Source: Shinisaurus crocodilurus (taxonomy: Eukaryota > Chordata > Lepidosauria > Squamata > Shinisauridae). From it: DNA of 64,000 nt. Below the pieces are notes generated by a model. That model was not told where the DNA came from. It did no database searches and was given only the letters and a program-made list of their open reading frames with translations. Positions 34,440 to 46,157 of this stretch are shown piece after piece; positions within the stretch are counted from its first letter, which is position 1, and every line of letters starts with the position of its first letter. A program made the position numbers and the translations under genes. The stretch is from the NCBI GenBank assembly GCA_021292165.1, contig CM037876.1, positions 111,915,379-111,979,378 on the forward strand. The letters are read 5' to 3'.

Positions 34440-35330
34440 TTCTGAATGAAAACTGGAGGTACACTTATCCTTATGGTCAAACAGGTTTACTTTTAGACTG
34501 TGTAAGAGTAAGAATGACCTGTGCTCACAGAAGCCCAGCCTCTGGGTTTCTATTCTGGGCGTGCCTCCTGATTGAAAGAGAAACTCAGATCAGATACTCA
34601 TGCAGAGATACAGAAGGGAGTGTGAGGGATGGCTGGAACTCCGCCTCTCCCTCCCTGTGCAAGTCCAGAGCCAATCACAGCACTTGGAATGGTGGCAAGG
34701 GGCAAAGAGCTGTGAAGGACAGTTTAACATTCATTCTGGTTTTGGGGATGGGAAAAAGAGCAGAGCAGTGTTCTCCAACCTTGGGTCCCCAGATGTTTTT
34801 GGCCTACAACTCCCAGCATGCTGGGAGTTGTGGGCCAAAAACATCTGGGGATCCAAGGTTGGAGAACACTGGAGTAGAGGCTGGAAGCGAACACTGTGTG
34901 GAAAAGTTACCTCAACCTGAAGTTGAAATACTGTAACTGTTATAAGATAGGCAAGCACCTGAATGCACAATTTGTTTTTATCTGTAGAAATAAACTTGTT
35001 TTGCTTTACTATTAACCCTTGGTGCAAGAGTGGGTGACTGAGGGAAGGAACACAGACATCTTTGAGAGCAATCTCAGTGGAGAAAGAAAAAGGTGGCAGC
35101 GAGGGAAATAGTAACTGTGTTTGGGTCATTACCCTAGTTAGCCTGAGGCTGTTGGGGCCCAAGGCTTGTGGTGAGAGGGGAGTGTCCCGGGCAACTGCTG
35201 GTGTGTCTCTGAGGGATTGGGAAGGAGGGCCTGAGTGAAAGAGGCTGAGCATCTTCCGTGAATACCAGGTAGAAGGCAAGCCCTTCCCCATATGAATATG
35301 GTGAGAGTGCTGGATATAAATGTAGTAAAT
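34440..35330 (+). mobile_element. Possible LTR plus leader of a second LTR retroelement
   Basis: GAAATAAACTTGTTTTGC at ~34,987 followed by ggtgcaagagtgggtgac resembles an R-U5 end, and aaaggtggcagcgaggg at ~35,090 resembles the TGGC-type start of an internal region. A hAT MITE (34,766-34,871) interrupts it. No gag ORF is visible. Weakly supported. Confidence 0.25.
34766..34871. mobile_element. hAT-type foldback MITE, copy 4
   Basis: CAGTG...CACTG hairpin with a 7/8 target duplication (gagcagag / gagtagag). The arms overlap at the centre in the palindrome cccagcatgctggg. Confidence 0.9.
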
Positions 35331-35361
35331 TGTGGAGAAAAAGGTGTCAGAGTTTCTTGCA

Positions 35362-35401
<40 letters not shown>

Positions 35402-36099
35402 CTGAACGTGTAAACGAGTATAATCCCAGCTGGGGGCTGGGAAATGCAAAATGTACATAGTTACTCTGATGGCTCCTGCCGCCTCAGAGTCTCCCATGTC
35501 TTTTGATGGCCGGTGCCACAGCTATTTGCATGCAAATGCGGCCCAAGCACTATATTCATGATCAAAGGCCCACCCCTCTCCTACCTAGCCCAGATGAAGT
35601 TCATCCTGATTGGCCAAAGACAGCCAAGCTACGGGAAGGAGGGGTGGGGTGGGGAATCTATACTGCTGCTGTGGCTTTTGGGTTTTGTTGTTATCTGCCC
35701 GCTTTCGCGGGAGTAGGGCTTTTTTGCTGAGGCAAGCCCTGGGAAGAGGACCAACCCCCAGACAAAGGGAGAGCCTGGGTATTTATATAGTAAAGGACTA
35801 GTTCTGTTGTTTTGTAGCTCTACTTGTGTATACCAAAGTGTCTCCCCACCTTTCTCCCTCTTCCCTCATTCCCCACCTTTTATTGTAATCTGTTTACCTT
35901 AAAGAAACTTTCCTGGTTTTACCCCACACGGTGTGTGTGTGGTTCCTCTGTGGTTCAGTGCTAAATCCAGTGTATAGACCAAGGGCAAGCCAAGGCCCTG
36001 AGAGAATCAAGTCAAGACAGCAGAGCTAAGGCTGGCACTTTTGCACCTTTGATCTCTGGTCTTGAGAAAAGGACCGGTTGGCAGTCCTTCACATAAATA
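35331..36099 (+). mobile_element. LTR-like repeat, copy 1
   Basis: Same family and orientation as 56,912-57,785. It has a TATA-like tatttatatag at ~35,780, gtaccaaag-type sequence (ataccaaagtgtctc) at ~35,831, and a polypyrimidine stretch before accccacacggtgtgtgtg. The (CA)n tract at 35,363-35,398 is internal. A candidate solo LTR. Confidence 0.5.
35363..35398. repeat. (CA)n microsatellite
   Basis: About 18 CA dinucleotides inside the LTR-like repeat. Other short tandem tracts: (GTTT)n at 769-791, (TC)n at 13,273-13,300, (GA)n at 26,959-26,990, (CA)n at 30,588-30,617, (TG)n at 31,841-31,860, (TA)n at 34,413-34,440, (TC)n at 39,089-39,121, (ATC)n at 56,468-56,510. Confidence 0.9.
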
Positions 36100-36547
36100 A
36101 TACATAAATAAATAATAATACCTGAAAGGGAACATTGTGTCCTGGGTGCGGGCCGGAGGATAAAGGCCCATCGCTCAAGCAAGTATACATGAAAGATAAA
36201 TGTGGTTAAAACCCGATAAACATGGTACTTAGTGTTTCAGCAAAGGTGGTGGGAGCAGCAGCAAGGTGTTTCCCTGTGTATCTGCATAGGGAATGAGTGT
36301 AAATGATCCAATCACACCTTACAGAGAGATAAAGCTGAATTACCCACCCACAGCGGAGGCTGATTGGAAAGAAGCAAGGCCAGAGAAGAGACTCATGCAG
36401 AGATACATTGGGCAGCCTCACATGTGGCCAGTACTTTGGGCTCACTGAAATTTTCAGTGATCTGATATACTTTATCATGAAACAGCAGTGAACCTCTAAC
36501 AGCACACTGTTTGGGGATTCCTGATCTACACAGTGGCTCCAAGATGC

Positions 36548-36860
36548 TTCTATTTATCTATTCATTTCTAAATGTCTATAGTACCCTTCAACATCAACTT
36601 CCTGGGCAGTTTACAGAATGGCAATTGAAATAATAAAAGATAACAACAGGAAAATAAACATCATCATAGAACAACAAAAACAGCAATTAAACAATAGCAT
36701 AAAACCAATATTGAAAGCCTAGGAGAATTTTTATTTATTTTTATTTTTTTTAAAGGCTAAACCTGCTGCCAAAAATAGAACTGCAAAAATGTAACTCTCC
36801 CTTGGGAGAGTTCCAGAGCTGGGTGCCACTACTGAAAATGCCCCCTCCCTAGTTGCCATA
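36548..36860 (-). mobile_element. LINE 3' tail fragment
   Basis: It starts tatttatctattcatttct, followed by cctgggcagtttacagaatg and A-rich sequence. It ends in words (gccccctccctagttgcca) corresponding to the reversed L2 3' coding end (AFSV.. segment). Confidence 0.45.
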
Positions 36861-37739
36861 TGCCTCATCTCAGTTGTCCGAGGCTCTTAGAGGAGAGCAT
36901 TAGCAAATGTCCTCAGTCAGTGCACATACATGTCTGAATGAAAATAATGAGTAATGAACGAAGGAATGACATTCAGAACACATTTGTGATATCCACCCAC
37001 AGAACTTCCATCTTGTTGGGACTGAACTTCAGTTTGCTCGCCTTCTCCTATGCATTGTGCCTCTCACTCTCACTCTCTCTCTCTTTCTCTCTCTCTCTGT
37101 CAGACACACACACACACTGAGTGCTCACCTCAGACTGAGACATGCTTCTAGTGTAAGGGTGTGAAAGTGGCTTCATCGTTGACTCACTAGGATTGAACAT
37201 TTGTAGTGCCTATTCTTTGCATTTTCTCAATATTATAAACCCCATTTTGATTGATCATTTTAAACTGAGGATTTTATTTATGCATGTGGGAGGAAATGTT
37301 GATGAAGACACAAACACTGACATGGCTGGATCTTCCATCTGCACATAAATCTAAAAGGATCTGTTTATTTCCTGCAGTTGCTAGGTAATGTTGCAAAAAC
37401 AGGAAAGTATCTTTCAAAGGAAAAGTTTTGGGACAATAAACTTTGACTGACGTCAGAGAAGAAACTGTAAGAGTTACGGAAAATATATTCTCCACCTGAT
37501 GCCTTCATTATTCTAAGAATCCCTGCATTGTATAGAACCCAGTAGTAACAACCACTCCGTGCCCACCCCACCCCCAGGTATTATGTGCACAGGGAGGAAG
37601 CTGCAAGTAGTGAATGGTAGTACCTCCTGTCAAAAACTGTTAGCCCTGCCCCCTGAATGATTTATGGCCCTTAAGCCCCGCCCCCAGTGTAAGGCCCGCC
37701 TCAGCCGGAAGGCCCACCTCCGGAAGATCTGGTCAGGTG

Positions 37740-38228
37740 ACTGGGGTCACCTGATGGGGGTCATGTGACCCCTCTACGAACTCACCTGACTGCCTCAGAC
37801 CAATAGGGAGTGGTTTTAGACCCCTGGCATGCACAGGAACAAAGATGGCCACTGGCCATCTCCGGCCCCTCTCTGGGTTGGTCCAGCGGGGTCATGTGAC
37901 CCCTCTACGAGCTCACCTGACCACCATGGACCAATGGGGAGTGGTTTTAGATCCCTGGCATGCACAGGAACAAAGATGGGCCCCGGCCATCTCCGGCCCC
38001 TCTCTGGATTGGTCCAGCGGGGTCATGTGACCCCTCTACGAACTCACCTGACAGCCGCGGACCAATAGAGAGCAGTTTTAGACCCCTGACACCCCCCCGG
38101 AAAGGAGGTGGCCCCGGCCACCACCGACCCCTCTCCGGGTTGGCCCAGCGGGGTCATGTGACCCCTCTACAAACTCACCTGACCACCACAGACCAATAGG
38201 AAATGGTTTTAGAGGCCTGACACGCGCA
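37740..38228. repeat. 131-bp tandem repeat, four units, with E-box and CCAAT motifs
   Basis: The palindromic GGTCATGTGACC starts recur at 37,761, 37,892, 38,023 and 38,154, exactly 131 bp apart. Each unit continues cctctac.a.ctcacctgac, then gaccaat.gg.ga.tggttt (a CCAAT box), then in most units ccggcccctctc..ggttgg. Units 1-3 are very similar; the fourth is truncated before a CpG-bearing stretch. Confidence 0.92.
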
Positions 38229-38332
38229 GCGGTCCCGTAGGAAAAACGACCTTTCCCGTCAGGCGGGACAGAACAGGGTCAGATCGAGGCGGCCTTCTCC
38301 CTTGCCCGGACAAGTTCCCCAGCACAGATGAC

Positions 38333-38461
38333 ATGGCAAAGAGAGAAGAGCTGTATGTGGGGCCTTATGGGTTTATGGACCCCCCGTACCCCTTGGGCTA
38401 CCAACGCCTGAGAACGGGCAGACCCAAAAATTGGGCTACCCTTCTCACTTCTCTTGCCTGA
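38333..38461 (+). CDS. Small ORF (42 aa) downstream of the 131-bp tandem array
   Basis: ATG 38,333 to TGA 38,459-38,461 encodes 42 residues starting MAKREELYVGPYGFMDPPYP, rich in Tyr, Pro and Gly. It begins about 105 bp after the last unit of a tandem array carrying CCAAT and E-box motifs, in a locally GC-rich, CpG-bearing stretch. The amino acid use is unlike the random ORFs of the neighbourhood, but no family is recognised, no donor site obviously extends it, and 42 codons can be open by chance. It could be a first coding exon, a captured fragment, or noise. Confidence 0.25.
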   Translation: MAKREELYVGPYGFMDPPYPLGYQRLRTGRPKNWATLLTSLA

Positions 38462-38876
38462 TGCTTGGAGATAGTGAAAGCTTGCACATTGTTGTGATCT
38501 TTGAATTTTGGATTCATGGATTTTGATGATTACGGTAATTTCATGTGGTTTAGGTTAATGAAGGGTAGGTAGGTAGGTGTGTGTGTGTGTGTAAATATAT
38601 GCCATGCATTTCCTGCTGCAGAGCTATTTCTGTCCTGCAGCTCAACACCTCCTCCCCCAACAAAGAGTTTTGCCATTCGCCTTCAATCGTTGTTAATCAT
38701 TTGCTTGTCTTTGTTTTTAAGTGTATATGCATTTGGTGTGAGCTGCTCTGGCTCTCCAAACGGACAATAGCAGCCGCTTAACTGCTTCCTTTACTTCTTT
38801 CTTCCCAGAAGCCGATGCCTCCAACCCCAGTGCTGAAATCATCATCCATCTAACTTTGCAGCTGGCTTTTGTAAAC

Positions 38877-38980
38877 CAGTGTTCTCCAACCTTGGGTCCC
38901 CAAAATGTTTTTGGCCTGGCTGGGGCATGATGGGAGTTGTAGGCCAAAAACATCTGGGGACCCAAGGTTCGAGAACACTG
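38877..38980. mobile_element. hAT-type foldback MITE, copy 5
   Basis: CAGTG...CACTG hairpin. The left arm has lost part of the ctacaactccc segment; imperfect flanks ttgtaaac and ttgtgtaaac. Confidence 0.85.
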
Positions 38981-38999
38981 TTGTGTAAACAAATAAATG

Positions 39000-39087
39000 T
39001 ACGTTAGCAGGATTCTGACGACACAGGATGGCGCACAGACTGCGGGGGGGGGGAGGTTACTGCCGCCCCCGCGGAAATAGTGGAAAT

Positions 39088-39125
<38 letters not shown>

Positions 39126-40560
39126 GAGACTTCTCCGGTGACTCACGCAGCTGCAGAGCTGTTGCCGGGGGGGGGGGGGGGGACCGGCCCACTTCTGCGT
39201 GTCTTCTCAAGGCCAGCAGTGCGCTTCTTCCATTAAGAGGCTGTATCGCCGGGGCTCCAGGAAGCTCCTCCACCTTTTCAGTCTCGTTGCCGAATAGGAA
39301 GAAAACTGGCGTTCACCGCGCCAAGCGGCGCAAAGAAAGGCGAGAGAGGGGGGCGGGTCAGCATTACAAGTCAGAAACACCCCAGCCACACCCCAGCCAC
39401 ACCACATGTCCTCTTTTTTAAACAGCGGATCCCCTCTGAAGAGCCTGCGAATGCATCATGTCTTCATGCTGAAAATGCAAATGCATGAGACAGAAAACCT
39501 GTGCATGGGGCACCAGCAGGAGCCTGTCCGTTTCGTTCCGCCCAGCAGCCAGAAAACCTGGTCCAAAGTGATGGGAATAGAATTTGGAACCCGCTGAACG
39601 AAAAGCAGATGTCCCGCCAGATTAACAGCCAGCGAGATCTGCCCCCCTCCCCAACCATTTTGGTCTAAGGAGAGCCTTCTTGGCTGCAGTTAAGGCCGTC
39701 AAAAAGGCTGTTTTGTCCATTCCCGCCCATTCCAAGCAGGATCCCCGGGCTTTGGGGGGGGGGGGAATAACAAGTCCCAAGTGTCCCCACCATTTTGCTA
39801 TTGACCCCAAGTTCCTAGCACCTCAGGGAGTGGCAAAACTTAGGGGGAATCCCAGTGGGGAGCGGGCGGGCACGTTTGACACATGCCAAAGGAAACCCTC
39901 CTGTCACCGGGATTCCGCTCGTTTTACTAGGGACACCTGATCTCTCCCACCCCCACCCCGAGATTGCACTGCAGAGGGTGGAAAGAACCCCTTTCCACAA
40001 AATGTGATCTCGCTCTGCAAGTAGCCGCCCGGCCCTGACCTGTCAAATTTGCCCGCCCGCTTGACACATGTCCTTGCAAAGCGGGGGGGGGGGGGGATAC
40101 TTATCAGCAGCCTGTGCTAGCTGTAGAGCATGGGCGAGTGCTGGATTTGTCCAGCAGCCCCCCCCCCCCCAGTACCTACCCCAGGGTCCCACTTTTTAAC
40201 CCCAAATGCTCCGTTTATACAAACGGGGCGTTTTTTGGGGGGGAGATATTATAAGCATAACTCTTTGCGCCCAAAATTGGGGTTAATTTTTTTGGGGGGG
40301 GCAACTTGTGGATGCCCCCATTGGGATCATGAAAGAGAGCTTGACAGCTCGTTTTCGCAATCTCAACAAAAAATATATGCTTTAAAAATAAGTCAAGCGT
40401 GGCAAACTGAACCGGCAGCTGCAAGAAGCGGGGGGGGGGGGGACCTCCCCGCGGTGTCTCCTGGGATACCTGCAGGAGGACTGAAGGGGGGAAAAAGTGG
40501 GGAGGCGGCTCCAGAGCCATGATGTGCCCTATCCTCAGCCAGGCACATCAAGGCCCCCGG
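39000..40560. promoter_or_regulatory. GC-rich, G-tract-rich block; possible CpG island
   Basis: CpG-containing words are frequent here against a CpG-poor background (ccgcccccgcggaa, ttcaccgcgccaagcggcgc, tagccgcccggccc). There are G or C runs of 9-14 at 39,042, 39,168, 39,756, 40,083, 40,160 and 40,429, and a (TC)n tract at 39,089-39,121. No exon is recognised. Promoter activity is inference from composition. Confidence 0.4.
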
Positions 40561-40687
40561 GGCAAAGAATCTTGTTATCCAAAAAGGCTTGCCATGTCGT
40601 CCATTCAGACAAACCTTAAAACATCAAACATAATTCCACTCCCAGCTAATTATGGAAAGCAATGCTTTAGAATGCTAAACAGCTTAA

Positions 40688-40777
40688 GGCTACAATCCTG
40701 TAAACACCTACCCGGGAGTAAGCTCCATTAAACTAAATGGGGCTTACTTCTGAGTAGTTATGTATAGGATTGCACTT
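40688..40777. mobile_element. Small palindromic MITE
   Basis: ctacaatcctgtaaacacct ... tatgtataggattgcact, with inner complementary gggagtaagctccatt / aatggggcttacttctgag. A widespread reptile MITE type by recollection; same family as 12,926 and the interrupted copy at 26,240. Confidence 0.7.
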
Positions 40778-40832
40778 TTAGTGCAAAAGAAACCATAATC
40801 AAAGCTGCAATCCTGTATTATTATATTATAAT

Positions 40833-41110
40833 AGCCAGTGTGGCGTAGTGGTGAGAGTGTTGGACTGGGACCCAGGAGATCAGGGTTCTAGTCCCCGCTT
40901 GGCCATGAAACTCACTGGGTGACTTTGGGCCAGTCACTGACTCTCAGCCTAACCTACCTCACAGGGTTGTTGTGAGGATAAAATGGAGAGGAGAAGGAAG
41001 AGGATTATGTAAGCCGCCTTAGGTTCCTTGCAGGAAAAAAGGTGGGGTATAAATATAATAAATAAATAATAATAATAATAATAATAATTATTATTATTAT
41101 TATTATTATT
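40833..41110 (+). mobile_element. tRNA-derived SINE
   Basis: Same family, + strand: agccagtgtggcgtagtggt head, B-box gggttctagtcc, LINE-like tail and (TAA)n/(TTA)n ending directly against the tail of the minus-strand L2 at ~41,080-41,110. The two A+T tails abut, creating a short inverted (TAA)n(TTA)n block. Confidence 0.85.
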
Positions 41111-42790
41111 CATCACCTAACAGCAGAAGCTCTCTGGGCTGTTCACAACAATCCATAAAAACACGCAATACAATATACAATAAAAACATTATACAAAATT
41201 TAAAAACCCGATTTAAAAAAACATAGATAAAATGGGAAATGCAGTGAGACCAATTAAAAAGTAACCACCCCACCATACACTATGTAGCGTTAAAGGCCTC
41301 AATATAGAGGGCAGTCTTAACCTGGCGCCGAAAAGACTGTAAAGTTGGCACCAGGCGGGCCTCAGGAGGGAGCTTGTTCCAGAGTTGGGGTGCTACCACA
41401 GAGAAGGCCCTCCCCCTTGTTGCCCTTGGAGGCGGCAACCGGATGAAGGCCCCAGATGTTGAGCCTAGTGTCCAGGTAGATTGTGGTTAGGAGAGGCGTT
41501 CCGTCAAGTATTGTGGCCCCAAGCTGTGTAGGGCTTTAAAAGTTAGGACCAGCACCTTGAATCGGGCTTGGAAGCATACAGGCAGTCAGTGCAAGCGGGC
41601 CAAGACTGGTGTAATATGATCCGACCTTCTGGTCCCACTAATAAGTCTGGCTGCCGCATTCTGCATCAGCTGCAGCTTCCGAACAGTCTTCAAGGGCAGC
41701 CCCACGTAAAGTGCATTGCATTAGTCCAGGTTTGAGATTACCAGAGCATAGATTACTGAAATCAGGCTATCCCTGTCCAGATAGGGGCATAGCTGGGCCA
41801 CCAGCCGAAACTGGTAGAAGGCACTCTGAGCCACTGAGGCCACCTGAGCCTCAAGTGACAAAGATGGCTCCAGGAGCACCCCCAAGCTACAAACCTTCTC
41901 CTTCAAGGGGAGTACAACCCCATCCAGAACAGGTTGAACACTCTCCATCCGGTCAGAGGAACCACCCACTAACAGCATCTCAGTCTTGTCTAGATTGAGC
42001 TTCAGTTTGTTAGCCCTCATCCAGTCCATTGTCGCAGTCAGGCACCTGTTTAGCACATCCACAGCCTCACCTGCTGAAGATGAAAAGGAGAAATAGAGCT
42101 GCGTGTCATCAGCGTACTGATGGCAACGCACTCCAAAACTCCGGTTGACCCCACTCAGCGGTTTCATGTATATGTTGAAAAGCATGGGGGATAAGACTGA
42201 CCCTTGATGAACCCCATACTGTAGAGTCCACGGGGCTGAGCAATATTCCGCAGGTAACACCTTCTGGAGCCGGCTATCCAAGTAGGAGCAGAACCACTGC
42301 AATGCAGTGCCCCCAACTCCCAACTCAGACAGCCTTCCCAGAAGGATACCATGGTCGATGGTATCGAAAGCCACCGAGAGATCCAGGAGTATCAACAGGG
42401 CCACACTCCCCCTGTCTCTCTCCTGACATAGGTCATCATCATACAGGGCGACCAAAGCTGTTTTTCGTGCCAAAACCAGGCCTGAACCACGACTGAAATG
42501 GATCCAGATAATCAGTCTCATCCAAGATTGCCTGGAGCAGGTTGGCCACCACCCGCTCTAGGACCATGCTCAGGAACATTCGCTACCAGCCTAAAGTTAT
42601 TAAGATCTTCCGGGTCCAGAGAGGGTTTCTTCAGGAACGGCCTCACCACCGCTTCTTTCAAGCATCATGAGACCACTCCCTCTCGCAAGGAGGCACTGAT
42701 CACCTCCCTGACCCAGCCGGCCGTTCCCTCCCTGCTAGCTTTTATAAGCCAAGAGGGGCAACAGGAGGTGTACACACCTAACTGGGAGTA
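41080..42790 (-). mobile_element. L2 LINE with most of the reverse transcriptase
   Basis: An uninterrupted frame of 266 codons at 42,521-41,721 covers LLILLDLSVAFDTIDHGILL (motif A), [20 protein letters not shown] (motif B), HQYADDTQLYFSFSS (YADD catalytic motif C) and LKLNLDKTEMLLVGGSS. The 3' UTR runs to ~41,080 and ends in (TAA)n. It is the most intact RT in the window, but the endonuclease is missing and the frame breaks at both ends. Confidence 0.9.
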
Positions 42791-42869
42791 GTGGGACCCA
42801 CATCCGTGTAGACATGCAGAGGACTGCAGTCTACAGTCCTGCAGTTAAGTTATGGAACTTAACTGGACT

Positions 42870-43130
42870 GCAGTTAAGTTATGGAATTCACTGCCAGTAG
42901 ATGTGTTGATGGCCACTATCAACAACTTGTTCAGCTGTGTCTGTTTTTCCAAACTGGCTAAATAAAACCTCCATGTTCAGAAACAGTATGCTGCAATACT
43001 GTTGCTGGGAAGGGGAGAGAAACACTGGGGAAAAGTCTCTTGCCTTCATGCCCTGCTTGCGCTCCCCAGAGGCATCTGGCTGGCCAGTGTGGGAAACAGG
43101 ACATGGGGGGGCTACATGGCCCAACTCCAG
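42870..43130 (+). mobile_element. CR1-type LINE 3' end
   Basis: gttatggaattcactgccag, acctccatgttcagaaacag, and cttgccttcatgccctgctt then agaggcatctggctggcc are words of the CR1 3' UTR seen throughout reptiles (established family knowledge, matched from memory). No coding part. Confidence 0.65.
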
Positions 43131-44208
43131 AATACTCTTCACATGTTCAAAGGCAGCTCGCTAGCTATGTAGGAAATCTTGACAAACCTTCTGCTTTTGC
43201 TGCCTGCTGGGGACTGCACAAATAGTAAACTACGGTATATACCTTTGCTTTGAGCTGGCCCTTGCAGCTGTGCCTTTAAACAGCAGTTGGATGTACAGAC
43301 ATTGGCAGGTGATCATGTTTATCTCCATGCTGACTTGTACACATGAGGCTGCTTTTTCAAAACACATGAACAGGCCAGGACATTTTTTCAGGCAACCCTA
43401 CATGGTTCAGCAGACAACCCTATGATGGTTTATATTTTTATAACACCTTATTATCCCCATATTGTAGATGGGGGGGTGGAACCCAGGCTACCATGCCAGA
43501 GTCATGAAAATGCGTCATCGTCATTGTCGTTATATTGTTGTTATTACAATAATCTGAGAATTACCATTTTTGTAATCACCTAATGAAGTGGGACATCAAA
43601 AAGGATATTACTGAATGTTTAGTCAAAATGGAAGAAAAGAACGAGTGCATAAACATGTCCATTTGACTTCACTTCCAAATAGCCACAGGCTTATGACTCA
43701 TTTGTAACTAGTTTCTTTGAGTTCTTTCTTTAAGTCTAATGTCTTCAGTACAGGATACATTTATCAACAGCAACAAGTTAATTCCTGTCTCTGGCTGATA
43801 ACGAAGGAAGGACTAAGGAAATGCTGTCCTTCCATGAAATAAGGGATCTCCTGCCATCTTAAACAGGAAATTAACTCACCGTATCAAGCAAACTGATTGT
43901 TGGTGCCTTAGGTCGAAGCGTGTAAGCAGAACAACTGGTGTTTAAACCAAAGACATTGGCATAACTAGATTATGTAGCTGCCAGCAGCCTGTAAGGCTCC
44001 ATAAAACTGAGCCTTGAATCCAGAACAATCCCTAGTCCCTGCCTCATGCTCTTCTGCACTCTAGTCACTAGCATGGCAAGTAGATTAAGGAATGCAGGTC
44101 TTTGAACATCAGTGCCAACTGCATTTAGCGCCTTTTTTATTCCAGCTAAAAAAATCACAATAGCTTTGAATTTGTTTGAATATAGTATTCAAACCACACT
44201 GGGTTGGA
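43131..44208. other. Intergenic, unrecognised
   Basis: No coding frame, tandem structure or known repeat recognised. Confidence 0.4.
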
Positions 44209-44526
44209 TCCAGCCATAGATGGGGGCATGCAGAAGCTGACCTTCCCACCCCTTCCTTTCCCCACCAGCCCCCAGAAAATGCTCCCCCAAGGGCCAGGGG
44301 ACCCTGCTGAGTGGGGTGGACTGTGGTGTGGGGGGCTGAGTGGCAGGGACCATGTGTGAATTAGTGGAGAAGGTGCATGATTTTCTGAAGCTCCCTCTTC
44401 CCCCTCAGCCACAGCCCAACCAAGTCAACACCGCAGGAGAACATTTGGGGAAGAGTTCTGGAGGCTGGCGAGGAGGCAGAAAATCCAGCTTCTGCTTGTT
44501 CCCATCTGTGGTCACACTGCTGGATC
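44209..44526. mobile_element. Inverted-repeat element of unknown class
   Basis: The left end ggatccagccatagatgg, gcatgcagaagctg is matched in reverse by cagcttctgcttgttccc, atctgtggtcacactgctggatc at the right end. The interior is GC-rich and non-coding. Confidence 0.6.
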
Positions 44527-45547
44527 TCTGGTATTGTTTTGAATTTCCCCCCTAATCAATTATGCCAGTCCAAATATTTATGGCTATCGAGGTGCAACAT
44601 TAACATGGGGTACTCTTTTTAAAAGTTTTGTTTACTAAATAATAAGTTTAATAAAAATGCTAAATCATATCATGTTCTGTTTAGGGCAGGGGTGGGGAAC
44701 ACGGAGCTGCAGGCCAACAACATCTGGAGGAGCACATGTTCTGCAGCTCCAATTTAGGGCATCGGAAAACCACATCACTGCCAGGCAGGGGCCAAGTAAT
44801 TGTAGCACATCTCTGCACTGGTGTAATTACACAATTCAATCACTCCAAATGCAGAGAATGCAGCAGAATTACCTATCTTTAAAATAGGTTGACTGTTGCA
44901 TCTCTGCAGGAGTACCGTAAGGCCTTCGAGTATGCCTTCTTCCAGTGATCTGACTGAAGCATATTCAGATCAATTATCCACCCAGAACAGAATGGCAGAG
45001 GCTCCTCTGACAAAAGTACGTTAATTCTTCCTCTTACAGACTCAGAAAGTTCTTTGCAGTGCAAGAGTAACATGTGTCCCCAATTTTAGAACAGTAAGAA
45101 GTGTCTCACACAGCTATTAGAAGTTTGGGAAATAATTATATAAAATTATCTAGAAACAGTTTTTAAAGAATGTATTTGAATATTTGTAAGAATGGAAGTT
45201 GACTGGGGTTCCCAGCACCACATGACTCATATTTACTTCATATATATGCTTTTTTTAAATGCACAATTATGGCTCTGTGAGAAACCAAGACAAGATGCAG
45301 CCCTAACTGGCATATAATGTAATTATCTTAAATGCTTTCAATACAGTGACACAACATTCTAATGTTCTGCGATTTCACCAATCTACCTACAGTGACTCTG
45401 AATACCCAAACATACAAGAATGGAGTGAGAGACTATTATTCAATCACTTTAGGTAAAATATTCAGTGATGAAGCCCAGGCAAAGCTTGACTGACTGATCA
45501 GAAAAAAAGTGACCTGGCTTCTTTTTGTGCTTTTAAGGAGCACAAGA

Positions 45548-45935
45548 GGAAGCCAGGTCTCAAGGAACGTCTCCAGCAACACCAAGTACGCCGCTCAACG
45601 AGATCTGCCACAGAAGGCCTTCTCCTTGTCCCTTCAGCCAGAGCAGCTAGACTGGTGGGGACTAGGAAGAGGGCCTTTTCTGTGGTGGCCCCCATACTGT
45701 GGAACTCTCTCCCTAGTGACCTCTGCCATGCCCCCTCTCTGCTGAGCTTCTGCCACTCACTAAAAAACATGGCTGTTCAGGGTGGGAATATGGGGTGGGT
45801 TAGGATTTTAACATGTTATGCTGTTTTAAGTGTATTTTAATCTGTTTTGTTGCACTGTATGTTGTACATCGCCCAGATTGGCCGGGTACCGGCTAGATGG
45901 GCGATTAGAAATACAATAAATAAATAAATAAATGG
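45548..45935 (+). mobile_element. L2 LINE 3' end
   Basis: It matches the 3' end at 1,730-2,080 (aagatctgccac-type segment, gccttttctgtggtggcc, gtacatcgcccagattggccg) and ends in an (AAATA)n tail. Confidence 0.8.
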
Positions 45936-46157
45936 GTTGTTGATCTGTGTTAAAGGCATGACTACAGTGGCTGGTTTAAAAGTTGGTAACCCTACTTACC
46001 ACAGTGAAATCATCTTCTTGCACCATTGTTTATTTATTCCCAATACTGATAATTCATGTCCATATTCTCATTGTATATACTGACTAGCCTTGCTCAATAA
46101 TTTCTACCTTCTACCACCTTTTGCTCATGTCTTTGGGTAGCCATTGTCACTTATGTT

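Noticed and set aside
34370..34936. 188-codon + strand ORF
   Set aside because: Built from a (TA)n microsatellite and the hAT MITE.
34731..35399. 222-codon minus-strand ORF
   Set aside because: It spans a hAT MITE, an LTR-like leader and a (CA)n tract, and shows no protein family motif.
37740..38228. CRISPR array
   Set aside because: Units are 131 bp, similar along their whole length without short repeats and unique spacers, and the DNA is vertebrate.
38333..38461. Endogenous viral gene fragment
   Set aside because: The N-terminus and repeat-rich upstream briefly suggested a viral origin, but no diagnostic motif, partner gene or integration boundary could be found.
41721..42521. Host gene with reverse-transcriptase fold
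   Set aside because: YADD motif, 3' UTR and tail show an L2 LINE, and the same protein recurs at 48.5 and 55.7 kb.
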